Positions 1 to 7,767 of a stretch of 27,769 bases of DNA are shown piece after piece. The notes below the pieces were generated by a model. That model did no database searches, was not told where the DNA came from, and saw only the letters and a program-made list of their open reading frames with translations. The number at the start of each line of letters is the position of its first letter. Positions within the stretch are counted from its first letter, which is position 1. The DNA is taken from the NCBI GenBank assembly GCA_964404765.1, contig CAYOLL010000073.1, positions 1 through 27,769 on the forward strand, read 5' to 3'. A program made the translations under genes and the position numbers. This DNA is from CAYOLL01 sp964404765 [NCBI: uncultured Gemmatimonadota bacterium] (GTDB taxonomy: Bacteria > 4572-55).

Positions 1-10
1 GGGAAAATGC

Positions 11-39
11 TTGACTTTACAAGATATGGCTACTAAATT
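11..39 (+). promoter_or_regulatory. Possible sigma70-like promoter of the lipoprotein/OMP pair
   Basis: TTGACT at 11-16 is followed after 17 bases by TAAATT at 34-39. The -35 element fits well and the -10 fits four of six positions. It lies about 48 bases upstream of the ATG at 87. This is a consensus match only and could be chance in AT-rich DNA. Confidence 0.35.
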
Positions 40-86
40 AGCGCCTCTTAATTTGCTAACCTAAATTTAAACCACGAGTTAAGGAA

Positions 87-1430
87 ATGATTCGATTGAG
101 ACTTACTGCTCGTCTTTTTTGGACGGGCGCGGTGTTGATTTTATTGGGTGTCCACTGTGCCAAAAAAGATTCACCATTAGGAATTGATCTTCCTAATGAA
201 GGCGAAGAGTCCATGCCGCAGACAGTCACCTTGATTGGTCCGGAAGTAGACACCTATGCGCATTCAAAACTCTCGCTGACCTATGCGTCTAACCTGTTGA
301 CTGGAGATCATGACGGTATTCGGACACGCTCTCTGTTTAAATTCAACTTTAGCGGCATTGATTCACTTGACGAAATTAGCAAAGCTGTTTTTAAAGTTGT
401 CATGCACGACACCTATCCACGCTCGGATGCTGCAATTGCGCACATGCATTATCTTGTTCCAATTTCGCCGGCGGACTCGGCCTGGACGCCTTTGGCGGCA
501 ACTTGGAGCGTGCGGGATACGACCGGCGCAAGTTCGCAAATCTGGACACGCCCCGGCGTCGTCGATGAAGCAACATTTCGCCAGGATGCTTTCGCCTCTG
601 TGTCAATTGGCACAACTGCCGATACCAATTATGTCGAAGTCGAGTTTGACATAACTGCGTGGCTGCGGGCACAAGCCCCGGAAGACAGCGCCAGTATTCA
701 GGATTTTGTAATGATGGCAGAGCCCAATATTGACATCTCAAGACATTTTTATACAGTCGGAAGCGCCGCATCGCCTAAAATAATTGCCTACTTTAACCAA
801 AATGTAGACAGCTTGGTTTTTTCACCAATGGCCGATGTTTCAATTGTGGAAGAAATTCAGAAGCCCAAAATAAGCGGCAGTGAACCGTTTTTTCAAATTC
901 ACAATGGCTACTTTGAATTTGGCCTGCTCAAGTTTAGCTGGCCCGACTCGCTGGTTGATATCAACATTAACTATGCCAAGTTGGAATTATCAATTGATCC
1001 GAGTCGCACCGATGTTAACCCAAGCGCGATGACTCTGGAGATTAAAGGCCTGAACATCGAAACAATGCAAGACTCCGCCGGCATAGATATGTTAACTGTT
1101 TCTCCGGATTCAATTCAAATTTCATCCACATCTTTGGCCGCCGGCACGGTAGACCCTACCGCGGCATCATTCACATTTACCAACAGCTTACTGAATAGAT
1201 ACGTGCAAGATTGGGCAGATGGTGATCTGGAAAATTTTGGGTTGTTAATTCGTGGTAAAAACTATGCGGATGATTTGCAACACGTTGCTTTTTATACTGG
1301 CGAAGCCGGACAAGCTTTAGCCCCGCGTTTGAAGATTGTCTACACCCGGCCCACGGCTCGGAACTTTACCCAGGAAACACAGATGGCAGATTCAACAGAA
1401 ACTACCCTGAATCCTGAAGGGGGTCGCTAA
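87..1430 (+). CDS. DNRLRE-type putative lipoprotein
   Basis: This 447-residue protein begins with a charged and hydrophobic signal sequence (residues 1-23) followed by Cys24 and a Lys/Asp/Ser-rich tether. It looks like an exported lipoprotein, although His at -1 makes the lipobox (LGVHC) non-canonical. Residues about 50-110 (VDTYAHSKLSLTYASN, then RSLFKFNFSGID) resemble the DNRLRE/CBM96-type beta-sandwich found in surface proteins of FCB bacteria. A second similar half (about 245-420) has LLKFSWPDSL and an LKIVYT ending, so two beta-sandwich domains are likely. An AAGGA lies directly in front of the ATG, so the ribosome-site spacing is short. The stop overlaps the next start (TAATG), which implies translational coupling to the outer-membrane protein downstream. 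The function is unknown; a cell-surface structural or binding role is inferred. Confidence 0.7.
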   Translation: MIRLRLTARLFWTGAVLILLGVHCAKKDSPLGIDLPNEGEESMPQTVTLIGPEVDTYAHSKLSLTYASNLLTGDHDGIRTRSLFKFNFSGIDSLDEISKAVFKVVMHDTYPRSDAAIAHMHYLVPISPADSAWTPLAATWSVRDTTGASSQIWTRPGVVDEATFRQDAFASVSIGTTADTNYVEVEFDITAWLRAQAPEDSASIQDFVMMAEPNIDISRHFYTVGSAASPKIIAYFNQNVDSLVFSPMADVSIVEEIQKPKISGSEPFFQIHNGYFEFGLLKFSWPDSLVDININYAKLELSIDPSRTDVNPSAMTLEIKGLNIETMQDSAGIDMLTVSPDSIQISSTSLAAGTVDPTAASFTFTNSLLNRYVQDWADGDLENFGLLIRGKNYADDLQHVAFYTGEAGQALAPRLKIVYTRPTARNFTQETQMADSTETTLNPEGGR

Positions 1431-2620
1431 TGAAACAGAGCCTGCTTTGCTTATGGCTTTGGCTTGGTCTAACCGTGCCCGCCATGGCTTTTACCCAATA
1501 TTCCGCACAAGGCATTGGTGAGCCAATTACCGGCGCTACCGCTGCCGAAATAGGAATGGGCGTGATTGGACTTGCAACAACCCATCCCTTTTCTTTTAGC
1601 CAGGGCAATCCGGCATTGGCTGGCGAATTGCCTCAAACCGCTTATTCCGCTATGTTAACCGCCGGCAGTTTAGAAATCAGCCAGCATGGCAAATTAACCA
1701 CCAGAAAGACCGCCTACTTGCCCCAAATACGGTTGGTCGTGCCGGTATTTTTCAAACTTCGCGTCGGTGTGGGATTGACCCAAAGAACTTTTGTTGATTT
1801 TCATGCGTCCAAAACCTATGACTATGAAGGTGTCAAGAACGGCTTGCGGCGCACTATTACCCTGACCGGCGGTTTGTATGCCTTGCGCCTCACCGCTGCC
1901 CGGCAAGTACACCGCATGGTCTCTGTCGGGCTGCATAGCGACCTCTTGTTTGGTTCCATCGAAGAAACGCGAGTCACTGAATTCGACAAGACCTTGACCA
2001 GTTACACACCGTCGATTTTTACGCCGACCATGGAGTTCAAAGGCGCCGATTTTACCTATGGTATCCACTTCCGCCCGGTCGAAAAAATATCGATTGGCGG
2101 GATGATACGGCCACAGCACACCATTCGTGCCAGAGTACTCAATCATACCGATTTTCAAAGCACACCGATCGATACGACGGATATGGATTTAACATTGCCG
2201 GCTACCTACGGCGTCGGTTTTTCGATTAATCCGATGCCTCGCTTCCGCTTTGTCGGCGATGTGCAAATTTCGAAGTGGGAAGATTTTGTATTGGGCGAGC
2301 CTTTGACGGGATTGCATAACACCCGCCGCCTCGGCCTCGGCTTTGAATGGGAGGCCGATCCGAAAACAGAAACGTTTTGGGGTCAATTTCCGCTTCGTGT
2401 AGGCTATACCGATGAACCCTGGCATATAAAAGATGCTGATGGGACTATAAATCGCGGCTATTTCTGGTCGCTCGGCACGTCTCTTGACTTGTTCCGTCGC
2501 TATGGCGTTTTGGATATAAGCTTCACCTACGGTCGACGCAACAGCAACAATCTATCTGCGCTTCAAGAGAAGATTTTCCAGCTTAATTGTACAGTACAAG
2601 GCTTCGAGAGATGGTTCTAA
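1430..2620 (+). CDS. Outer-membrane beta-barrel protein (PorV/FadL-like), hypothetical
   Basis: The 396-residue product starts with a clear signal peptide (residues 1-21, cleavage after AMA). It continues with SAQGIGEPITGATAAEIGMGVIGLA, the Gly/Ala-rich start seen in PorV/UPF0164-type barrel proteins of FCB bacteria, and NPA(L) motifs. The rest alternates polar and hydrophobic residues in strands (RLVVPVFFKLRVGVGL, VGVGFSINPMPRFRFVGDV) and ends in a strand closing with FERWF, a C-terminal aromatic typical of outer-membrane insertion. Its ATG overlaps the lipoprotein stop by one base, so the two are probably co-translated and may act together at the surface. No specific substrate can be read from the sequence. 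Confidence 0.7.
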   Translation: MKQSLLCLWLWLGLTVPAMAFTQYSAQGIGEPITGATAAEIGMGVIGLATTHPFSFSQGNPALAGELPQTAYSAMLTAGSLEISQHGKLTTRKTAYLPQIRLVVPVFFKLRVGVGLTQRTFVDFHASKTYDYEGVKNGLRRTITLTGGLYALRLTAARQVHRMVSVGLHSDLLFGSIEETRVTEFDKTLTSYTPSIFTPTMEFKGADFTYGIHFRPVEKISIGGMIRPQHTIRARVLNHTDFQSTPIDTTDMDLTLPATYGVGFSINPMPRFRFVGDVQISKWEDFVLGEPLTGLHNTRRLGLGFEWEADPKTETFWGQFPLRVGYTDEPWHIKDADGTINRGYFWSLGTSLDLFRRYGVLDISFTYGRRNSNNLSALQEKIFQLNCTVQGFERWF

Positions 2621-2677
2621 TCTGAATCTTTGCGCCCTCGTGACGCTTCTTGAATTTTTAGGCCAGACACATATAGA

Positions 2678-3913
2678 ATGTATAAGAATACACAATCGAA
2701 GCGTGATGTTGTTTTCCTCTTTACAACCCGTATTATACGATTATTTGCATACGGCTTTCTTTCCGTCATTTTAGCGCTTTATCTGGCAGAAATTGGCTTT
2801 ACAGAAAGCCAAATCGGCTTATTGCTAACCGTCACGCTCATGGGCGATGCCGTTATTTCGCTGGGCCTGACCACAACGGCGGACCGTCTGGGCCGGCGGC
2901 GAATGCTCATTATTGGCGCCGTTCTGATGGTTTTTGCCGGTCTGGTTTTTATCTTTACCCGTCAGCCGCTCTTCTTAGCGCTTGCAGCGATTATTGGTGT
3001 CATTAGCCCAAGCGGCAACGAAGTTGGACCCTTTCTTTCTATCGAGCAAGCCGCGCTTTCCCAGCTTTTGCCGGCGGATCAACGAACGCACTTTTTTGCC
3101 TGGTACAACTTAGCCGGTTCTTTTGCCACTGCTGCCGGCGCTTTGAGTGGCGGCGGGCTGCTACAGATTTTACAATCGTCAGACGTCCCCGTTTTGCATT
3201 CCTACCAAATTATTTTGCTGGCCTACGCTTTAAGCGGCGCGGCACTATCCGGCTTTTTTATGGCCATGTCGCCAAATGTGGAAGCATCGCAACAGACACA
3301 ACCTGTGTCCGGCCTGCCGCTTTTTGGTTTGCGTCAATCAAAAAACATCGTGTTTAAATTGAGCGGACTTTTTGCGCTGGACGCATTTGCCGGCGGTTTT
3401 ATTGTGCAAAGCATTTTGGCATATTGGTTCCATCTTAAGTTTGGGGTCTCGCCGGGTGCGCTGGGCGGCATCTTCTTTGGGGCCAATCTGCTGGCAGGTG
3501 TATCGGCGTTGCTGGCAGTTCGTCTGGCCGCCAAAATTGGCCTGATCAACACAATGGTTTTTACCCACATCCCATCCAATATTTTACTGCTCTTTGTGCC
3601 ACTGATGCCCAATCTGAGTTGGGCGATTGGCTTGCTGCTGACCCGATATTCTATTTCGCAAATGGATGTCCCGACGCGCCAATCCTATTTGATGGCAGTT
3701 GTGCCGCCGGAAGAACGTTCTGCCGCTGCCGGCGTAACAACAATTGCCCGCTCAATCGGCGCTTCCATCTCTCCTTCGCTTTGTGGTCTGCTGCTTGCAA
3801 ATCCCGCTCTCATGAGTGTACCCTTCTTTTTAACCGGCACGCTAAAAATTATCTATGACTTGTTGCTCTATCGCAGCTTCAAAGCTATGAAGCCGCCAGA
3901 AGAAAAAAGATAG
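2678..3913 (+). CDS. Major facilitator superfamily (MFS) transporter
   Basis: This 411-residue, very hydrophobic protein has the twelve-helix pattern of MFS carriers. The loop between helices 2 and 3 reads TADRLGRRRMLIIGA (about residues 66-80), a good match to the MFS motif A (G-x-x-D-R-x-G-R-R). A central polar loop (about 195-220) separates two six-helix halves, and the second half repeats a weaker motif near RLAAKIG. The late segment with SISQMDVPTRQSYLMAVVPPEERSAAAG is characteristic of drug-efflux-like or sugar-efflux-like MFS subfamilies. It follows the outer-membrane gene after 57 bases and ends just before a strong terminator. The substrate cannot be deduced. Inner-membrane location is confident. 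Confidence 0.88.
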   Translation: MYKNTQSKRDVVFLFTTRIIRLFAYGFLSVILALYLAEIGFTESQIGLLLTVTLMGDAVISLGLTTTADRLGRRRMLIIGAVLMVFAGLVFIFTRQPLFLALAAIIGVISPSGNEVGPFLSIEQAALSQLLPADQRTHFFAWYNLAGSFATAAGALSGGGLLQILQSSDVPVLHSYQIILLAYALSGAALSGFFMAMSPNVEASQQTQPVSGLPLFGLRQSKNIVFKLSGLFALDAFAGGFIVQSILAYWFHLKFGVSPGALGGIFFGANLLAGVSALLAVRLAAKIGLINTMVFTHIPSNILLLFVPLMPNLSWAIGLLLTRYSISQMDVPTRQSYLMAVVPPEERSAAAGVTTIARSIGASISPSLCGLLLANPALMSVPFFLTGTLKIIYDLLLYRSFKAMKPPEEKR

Positions 3914-3934
3914 CCAACGAATTTAGATGGAAAA

Positions 3935-3979
3935 GCACCATAAAAAAAGCCGGATTCTCGAAAGAATCCGGCTTTTTTA

Positions 3980-3985
<6 letters not shown>
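3935..3985. terminator. Bidirectional rho-independent terminator between MFS gene and tRNA operon
   Basis: The core stem GCCGGATTCT (3949-3958) pairs with AGAATCCGGC (3963-3972) around a CGAA loop. It is flanked by seven As on the left and six Ts on the right, so it can stop transcription from both sides. The inverted repeat extends outward to GCACCAT/ATGGTGC, and the right-hand outer arm is the 3' end (ACCA) of tRNA-Lys. Confidence 0.92.
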
Positions 3986-4055
<70 letters not shown>

Positions 4056-4068
4056 ATATTGAGTTGTA

Positions 4069-4145
<77 letters not shown>

Positions 4146-4154
4146 AAAAAATAA

Positions 4155-4232
4155 TGGGGTGGAAGACGGGATTTGAACCCGCGACAACTGGAGCCACAGT
4201 CCAGTGCTCTAACCAACTGAGCTACATCCACC
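4155..4232 (-). tRNA. tRNA-His (anticodon GTG)
   Basis: On the - strand, the anticodon loop CTGTGGC gives anticodon GTG. The gene carries the tRNA-His hallmark of an extra 5' G (G-1, at 4232) opposite discriminator C73, and CCA is encoded. The acceptor stem shows a T-T mismatch at the sixth pair. It is first in the tRNA operon. Confidence 0.95.
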
Positions 4233-4268
4233 GCCATTTTAGTTATCCGCTAATGAATCTATATTCAC

Positions 4269-4297
4269 AAAATATGCCACAGTAGGCAGCTTGTCAA
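4269..4297 (-). promoter_or_regulatory. Promoter of the tRNA-His-Arg-Lys operon
   Basis: On the - strand, a perfect TTGACA (complement of 4292-4297) is followed after exactly 17 bases by TATTTT (complement of 4269-4274). This places the start of transcription about 30 bases before the tRNA-His 5' end. The position and match quality make this a convincing sigma70-type promoter. Confidence 0.75.
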
Positions 4298-4376
4298 TAA
4301 AAAAGCGGTAAATAACAGGGTATAATGCTTCGACTGAATCATACCCCAAATGTTCCAAATCGAGGACGCTTATTAT

Positions 4377-4667
4377 TTATTCTTCCGTAAGCGGCGTTTT
4401 CGGCAAAATCTTTTCCACTTCGTTGTGTGGACGCGGAATGACATGCACTGCGATCAGTTCACCCACGCGACCCGCCGCAGCCGCGCCGGCATCTGTCGCT
4501 GCTTTTACGGCGCCGACATCGCCGCGCACCATGACCGTTACATAACCGCCGCCAATCTGTTCCCGGCCGATCAAAGTGACTTTAGCCGCTTTGACCATTG
4601 CATCCGCCGCTTCAATTGCGCCGACTAACCCTTTTGTTTCAATCATTCCGAGCGCATCCATTGCCAT
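4377..4667 (-). CDS. BMC-H microcompartment shell protein (PduA/EutM/CcmK family)
   Basis: The 96-residue protein is a full-length single BMC domain that builds hexameric tiles of bacterial microcompartment shells. It shows the family hallmarks: [10 protein letters not shown] near the N-terminus, [12 protein letters not shown], the pore loop QIGGG (37-41), [19 protein letters not shown], and VHVIPRPH followed by VEKILPK. It is most like PduA/EutM from memory; the pore residue is Gly where PduA has Ser. The start at 4667 is fixed by a strong AAGGAGGA seven bases upstream. A longer reading frame continues upstream but has no support. No other shell, vertex or enzyme gene lies nearby, so it is an orphan or satellite shell gene here. 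It has its own promoter (4732-4760). Confidence 0.96.
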   Translation of the reverse strand: MAMDALGMIETKGLVGAIEAADAMVKAAKVTLIGREQIGGGYVTVMVRGDVGAVKAATDAGAAAAGRVGELIAVHVIPRPHNEVEKILPKTPLTEE

Positions 4668-4731
4668 GAAAATCCTCCTTAAGAAAGTCTTATCGTAAAT
4701 CATTTTTAGTGTCATCTTGGCATAATTAAAA

Positions 4732-4760
4732 AGAATAATGATTTCATGTCTTAAAGTCAA
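4732..4760 (-). promoter_or_regulatory. Promoter of the BMC-H gene
   Basis: On the - strand, TTGACT (complement of 4755-4760) is followed after 17 bases by TATTCT (complement of 4732-4737), about 65 bases upstream of the BMC-H ATG. The -35 element begins just past the stop codon of the neighbouring upstream gene (4768), so the shell gene is probably transcribed on its own. Confidence 0.65.
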
Positions 4761-4767
4761 CTGTTTT

Positions 4768-5547
4768 TTAGAAATCGCGCAGCTTTTGTTTAGGCAGCCA
4801 GTACCAATAGCAAATCCAGATAATAAAGCCGTAGGCAAGTATTTTGGGCAAATCGTCGAGTACCATGCCGACAGCATACAGCAGTAAAAACATCGGCACA
4901 ATCCATTTGAACTCGTGATGCGGCAAAATACGAATGATCTCTTTGGGTATAGCATGATAGACGATCCGGCCCTGTCCGGCCTCGATCCAGGCCAGACCGG
5001 TATGATTTTCGACGCTATAATCGACTTGATAAAAGGGCAGGTGATATAAATCGACGGTCATGGCTTCATTAAAAGGTGCAGTGATATGCGGATTATTGGC
5101 ATAAGCTTCAACAGCTGTTAAAGTCGGATCAATCAATATACCGCCGGCGGCTTTGTCCGCCGCAAAGTATTTGTAGTCTAATCCGGGCAGATTCAGTCGG
5201 TAAAATTCAGCCAGATGGGTTACATAAGCCGGGGCCAGAAATGCTTCGGCATGTTGGCGCGTCTTCCAAAAAGGCACATAATAGATTTTGGCAGCCCGAA
5301 TAATGACATCGGATTTGATTTGATGACGGTATAAATCCTGCCGAAGAATTTTATTCAGATGCCGCTCCTGAAGCTGCGGCTGGGAAATTTGATGCTTTTG
5401 CTTCGCCCCGGAATCGAAATAAAAAGTCGAAGTACAGTAGGCGCAATGAACAAACAGGGTCTCTTTTTCCATTACAATTTGGGCGCCACATTGTTGGCAG
5501 CGAACTTCCATAATCTTAAATCTCGCATGAAAAGAGGCTTCGTACAT
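4768..5547 (-). CDS. Zinc-ribbon protein with two C-terminal membrane helices, unknown function
   Basis: This protein of up to 259 residues opens with a zinc ribbon: CQQC (17-20) and CAYC (35-38), spaced as in TFIIB-like or rubredoxin-type knuckles. A soluble middle domain of about 170 residues follows, rich in aromatic residues ([25 protein letters not shown]). Two hydrophobic helices (about 218-236 and 239-253) end the chain. The general design, ribbon then YxPFW-containing domain then membrane segment, resembles uncharacterised bacterial proteins annotated only as zinc ribbon. A second ATG at 5511 (MEVRCQQCG) starts right at the ribbon and may be the true start; neither has a strong ribosome site. 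It lies downstream of rdgB and the TPR gene on the same strand. Confidence 0.65.
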   Translation of the reverse strand: MYEASFHARFKIMEVRCQQCGAQIVMEKETLFVHCAYCTSTFYFDSGAKQKHQISQPQLQERHLNKILRQDLYRHQIKSDVIIRAAKIYYVPFWKTRQHAEAFLAPAYVTHLAEFYRLNLPGLDYKYFAADKAAGGILIDPTLTAVEAYANNPHITAPFNEAMTVDLYHLPFYQVDYSVENHTGLAWIEAGQGRIVYHAIPKEIIRILPHHEFKWIVPMFLLLYAVGMVLDDLPKILAYGFIIWICYWYWLPKQKLRDF

Positions 5548-5638
5548 CCATGAATTTTGCAGATTTACGCGGATGTTTTTTTGTGAAAAAATACAAATGT
5601 TTTATCGCGATCATTATGCCGGGGATAGCTGGTCATAT

Positions 5639-6556
5639 TTACCGAATGACAATATGTGGCTTGCCGCCATCGCGCAGCCGGTTCCAGGTCAAACTGGCAA
5701 ACCAGGAGCCGCGGTCGTGCTGATAATCTTCCGGCTGATGAAAGGCAAAAATGACAATATCCGTTGCGTAGTCATGGTATTTAAATCCGGCTTGATAGGC
5801 TTGCTTTAAAAATAAATGATTCAGCGTTTTCTCAACATTTCCCGACTGCAGCGCACGCACTACGACAAATGTTCGCAGTTCGGTAGCGTTTGCATCTTCC
5901 GTAGCCGCCTGATCCATAATTTGATAGGTCAAATCATCGGGCGGGGGAACGTACTCCGGCGATTGGGGCGGTTCCGGACGGGTGGTGAACCGTGTTTTGC
6001 CTGGCCGAATATCCTTCCGCAGCCGCTCGGCCATTATTTGTTGATGCGCAGCCAGTAGCAGTTGGCGGGCCTGGGAATGTTGGGTGTTAAAAAGCAGCGC
6101 ATTTTTGGCCCCGACAAAAGCGCGACCGTAATCGAGCGAATCAAAATCAGTCTTGGCGAGCATAAATAATGAGTCGGCGATATACTGATTCATCGTCAGG
6201 TGCGCATTGATATGAAGCAGATTGGCCGCGTCATTGCGATTCTTGATGGGATCGGTGATGGCGATAGCCTGTAGATAGCCGCCATTTTCATAGCGCACCT
6301 GCCCTTGCTTTAGCAATCGCTGTTCTTCCTGATAGATTTGCGTAGCTTCGTTCAACTTGGCGGCAACGGCTCCCTGGAGCTGCATGGCTTGCGCTTTTTC
6401 GTATGCAGCTTTTGCAACCAGATAATCCCCTTTGACAAAGGCCAAATCGCCGGCGCGTATGTAGGCCTCCATTTGCGAACTTTGCAAATAGGTTTGATAG
6501 CCAAAAAAAACAGCTATCGTAAACAGGAGTAGCAAAATAAGTCCAAAAAGGCGCAT
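5639..6556 (-). CDS. Membrane-anchored TPR-like protein, unknown function
   Basis: The 305-residue protein has an N-terminal hydrophobic anchor (residues 3-20) and then helical repeats that look like tetratricopeptides: GDLAFVKGDYLVAKAAYEKA near 36-55, and a second at about 80-100 with GQVRYENGGYLQAI. A further unit occurs near 130-165 (AKTDFDSLDYGRAFVGAKNALLF). A Pro-rich linker (EPPQSPEYVPPP, about 195-207) leads to a C-terminal domain with DLTYQIMDQ, TFVVVRALQSGNVEKTLNHLF and a Trp-containing end. It begins two bases after the rdgB stop, so the two are almost certainly one transcript. The C-terminal domain was not recognised; a periplasmic-facing role is inferred from the anchor. Confidence 0.65.
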   Translation of the reverse strand: MRLFGLILLLLFTIAVFFGYQTYLQSSQMEAYIRAGDLAFVKGDYLVAKAAYEKAQAMQLQGAVAAKLNEATQIYQEEQRLLKQGQVRYENGGYLQAIAITDPIKNRNDAANLLHINAHLTMNQYIADSLFMLAKTDFDSLDYGRAFVGAKNALLFNTQHSQARQLLLAAHQQIMAERLRKDIRPGKTRFTTRPEPPQSPEYVPPPDDLTYQIMDQAATEDANATELRTFVVVRALQSGNVEKTLNHLFLKQAYQAGFKYHDYATDIVIFAFHQPEDYQHDRGSWFASLTWNRLRDGGKPHIVIR

Positions 6557-6558
6557 TC

Positions 6559-7146
6559 TTAAAAACTCATGGCCAGAATATGGGGCAGGATGTGGGCTAA
6601 TGCGCGGGCCCGATGGCTTACCAGATGTTTTTCGTCCGCGGTCGCTTCACCAAAAGTTTTGCCTAATTCCGGTGAGAAGAAGATGGGATCATAGCCAAAT
6701 CCGTTGTGACCGCGACACTCGCGTAATATCCGTCCCTCGACCTGGCCATCAGCGGTGAGAATTGTGCCGGAAGGGCCGGCTAAAGCGATGACGCAACGGA
6801 ACCGCGCGGTTCGTTTGTCATCGGTAATGTCCCGTAAATTGTGCAGCAGTTTATCGATATTTTTTGCTGGATCGCATGGCTCGCCGGCGTAACGGGCCGA
6901 GTACACGCCGGGTTGCCCATTAAGCGCATCCGTTTCCAGGCCGGAATCGTCGGCTACCGCCCATTGGCCGGTATGTTCGGCCAGTGTCCGTGCTTTTTTA
7001 ATCGCATTGGCGGCAAAGGTTTCACCGTCCTCAATCACATCGTCAATTTCCGGAAAGTCGTGCAGGGACAGAATTTTAAAGTCCGGCAAAAGTGTTCTAA
7101 ACTCAAAAATTTTCCCGTCGTTTTTGGTCGAAATTAAGAGTTGCAT
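6559..7146 (-). CDS. rdgB: XTP/dITP diphosphatase (RdgB/HAM1 family)
   Basis: This enzyme removes pyrophosphate from non-canonical purine nucleotides (dITP, XTP) and so keeps them out of DNA and RNA. The 195-residue length is normal for the family. The key motifs are all present: STKNDGK (6-12) at the N-terminus, the catalytic ADDSGLETDAL (65-75), YSARYAG (82-88), GFGYDPIF (149-156) and SHRARAL (177-183). It is the first gene of a probable operon with the TPR protein, separated by two bases. Upstream lies repeat-rich DNA; no strong ribosome site is visible. The assignment is confident. Confidence 0.95.
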   Translation of the reverse strand: MQLLISTKNDGKIFEFRTLLPDFKILSLHDFPEIDDVIEDGETFAANAIKKARTLAEHTGQWAVADDSGLETDALNGQPGVYSARYAGEPCDPAKNIDKLLHNLRDITDDKRTARFRCVIALAGPSGTILTADGQVEGRILRECRGHNGFGYDPIFFSPELGKTFGEATADEKHLVSHRARALAHILPHILAMSF

Positions 7147-7169
7147 GTTTTATTTTATCCATTCAAAAT

Positions 7170-7250
7170 AACCTTGCGAAGGTTCACGTTGGGGAATTCA
7201 GAGAGCCTTGGAAATATTGACTCCGCAATAAGTTTAACCTTCGCAAGGTT
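7170..7250. repeat. 81-bp element bounded by AACCTTGCGAAGGTT inverted ends
   Basis: AACCTTGCGAAGGTT (7170-7184) and its reverse complement (7236-7250) enclose 51 bases. Each end is itself nearly palindromic. The same architecture, with shared interior bases including ACTCCGC, appears inside a coding gene at 27340-27419, and a shorter relative lies at 15868-15928. It resembles a tiny non-autonomous mobile palindrome. Confidence 0.8.
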
Positions 7251-7258
7251 TCCTACAT

Positions 7259-7641
7259 CCATGTTCAGGTATTTATCGACATGGATAAACTAAACAGGAT
7301 GGACAGGATAAAATACTTTTGTACTTGCCTTTCCATCCTGTTCATCCTGTCTATCCATGTTCATATCCATTCAAAACCGGAGTAACACGAACTGCTAAAA
7401 TATTGAAGCCTATCGCTAAGTGTAATCATTGGCACTGATGCTGTCAACTCAATTTTGTATCAAACATGATCAATAAAACAAACCCTTGCTAATCGGCAAT
7501 CTTTGGTTATAATTAAGTGATTAAGTGATTATACATGGATAAACAGGATGGACAGGATAAAATACTTTTGTAATTGCCTTTCCATCCTGTTCATCCTGTC
7601 TATCCATGTTCATATCCATGTCGATAAATACCTGAACATGG
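7259..7641. repeat. 383-bp inverted-repeat-bounded block with two 79-bp direct repeats
   Basis: A perfect inverted pair of 26 bases (7259-7284 and 7616-7641; beginning CCATGTTCAGG, ending CGACATGG) brackets the block. Inside, 7292-7370 and 7541-7619 are direct copies of 79 bp differing only at 7324/7573 (C/A). Each copy is itself a hairpin former: AACAGGATGGACAGGAT faces ATCCTGTTCATCCTGT. Together with 7170-7250 this fills most of a 621-base stretch (7147-7767) with no supported gene. A lone half-palindrome (CCTGACAGG at 7694-7702) lies nearer the next gene. Confidence 0.85.
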
Positions 7642-7767
7642 TTATAAAATTACGCTCAAACATTTGCGCTGTCCGTGAGAATTTTGGAGCAGACCTGACA
7701 GGTTTCGGATACCCGTCCGGTTTCTTTTGCGGTTTACCGCCTTATAAAATTACAGCCGAGGTGGCTT

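Noticed and set aside
4668-4955. Upstream extension of the BMC-H reading frame
   Set aside because: It overlaps the neighbouring gene and the promoter; the strong ribosome site and the family's N-terminus fix the start at 4667.
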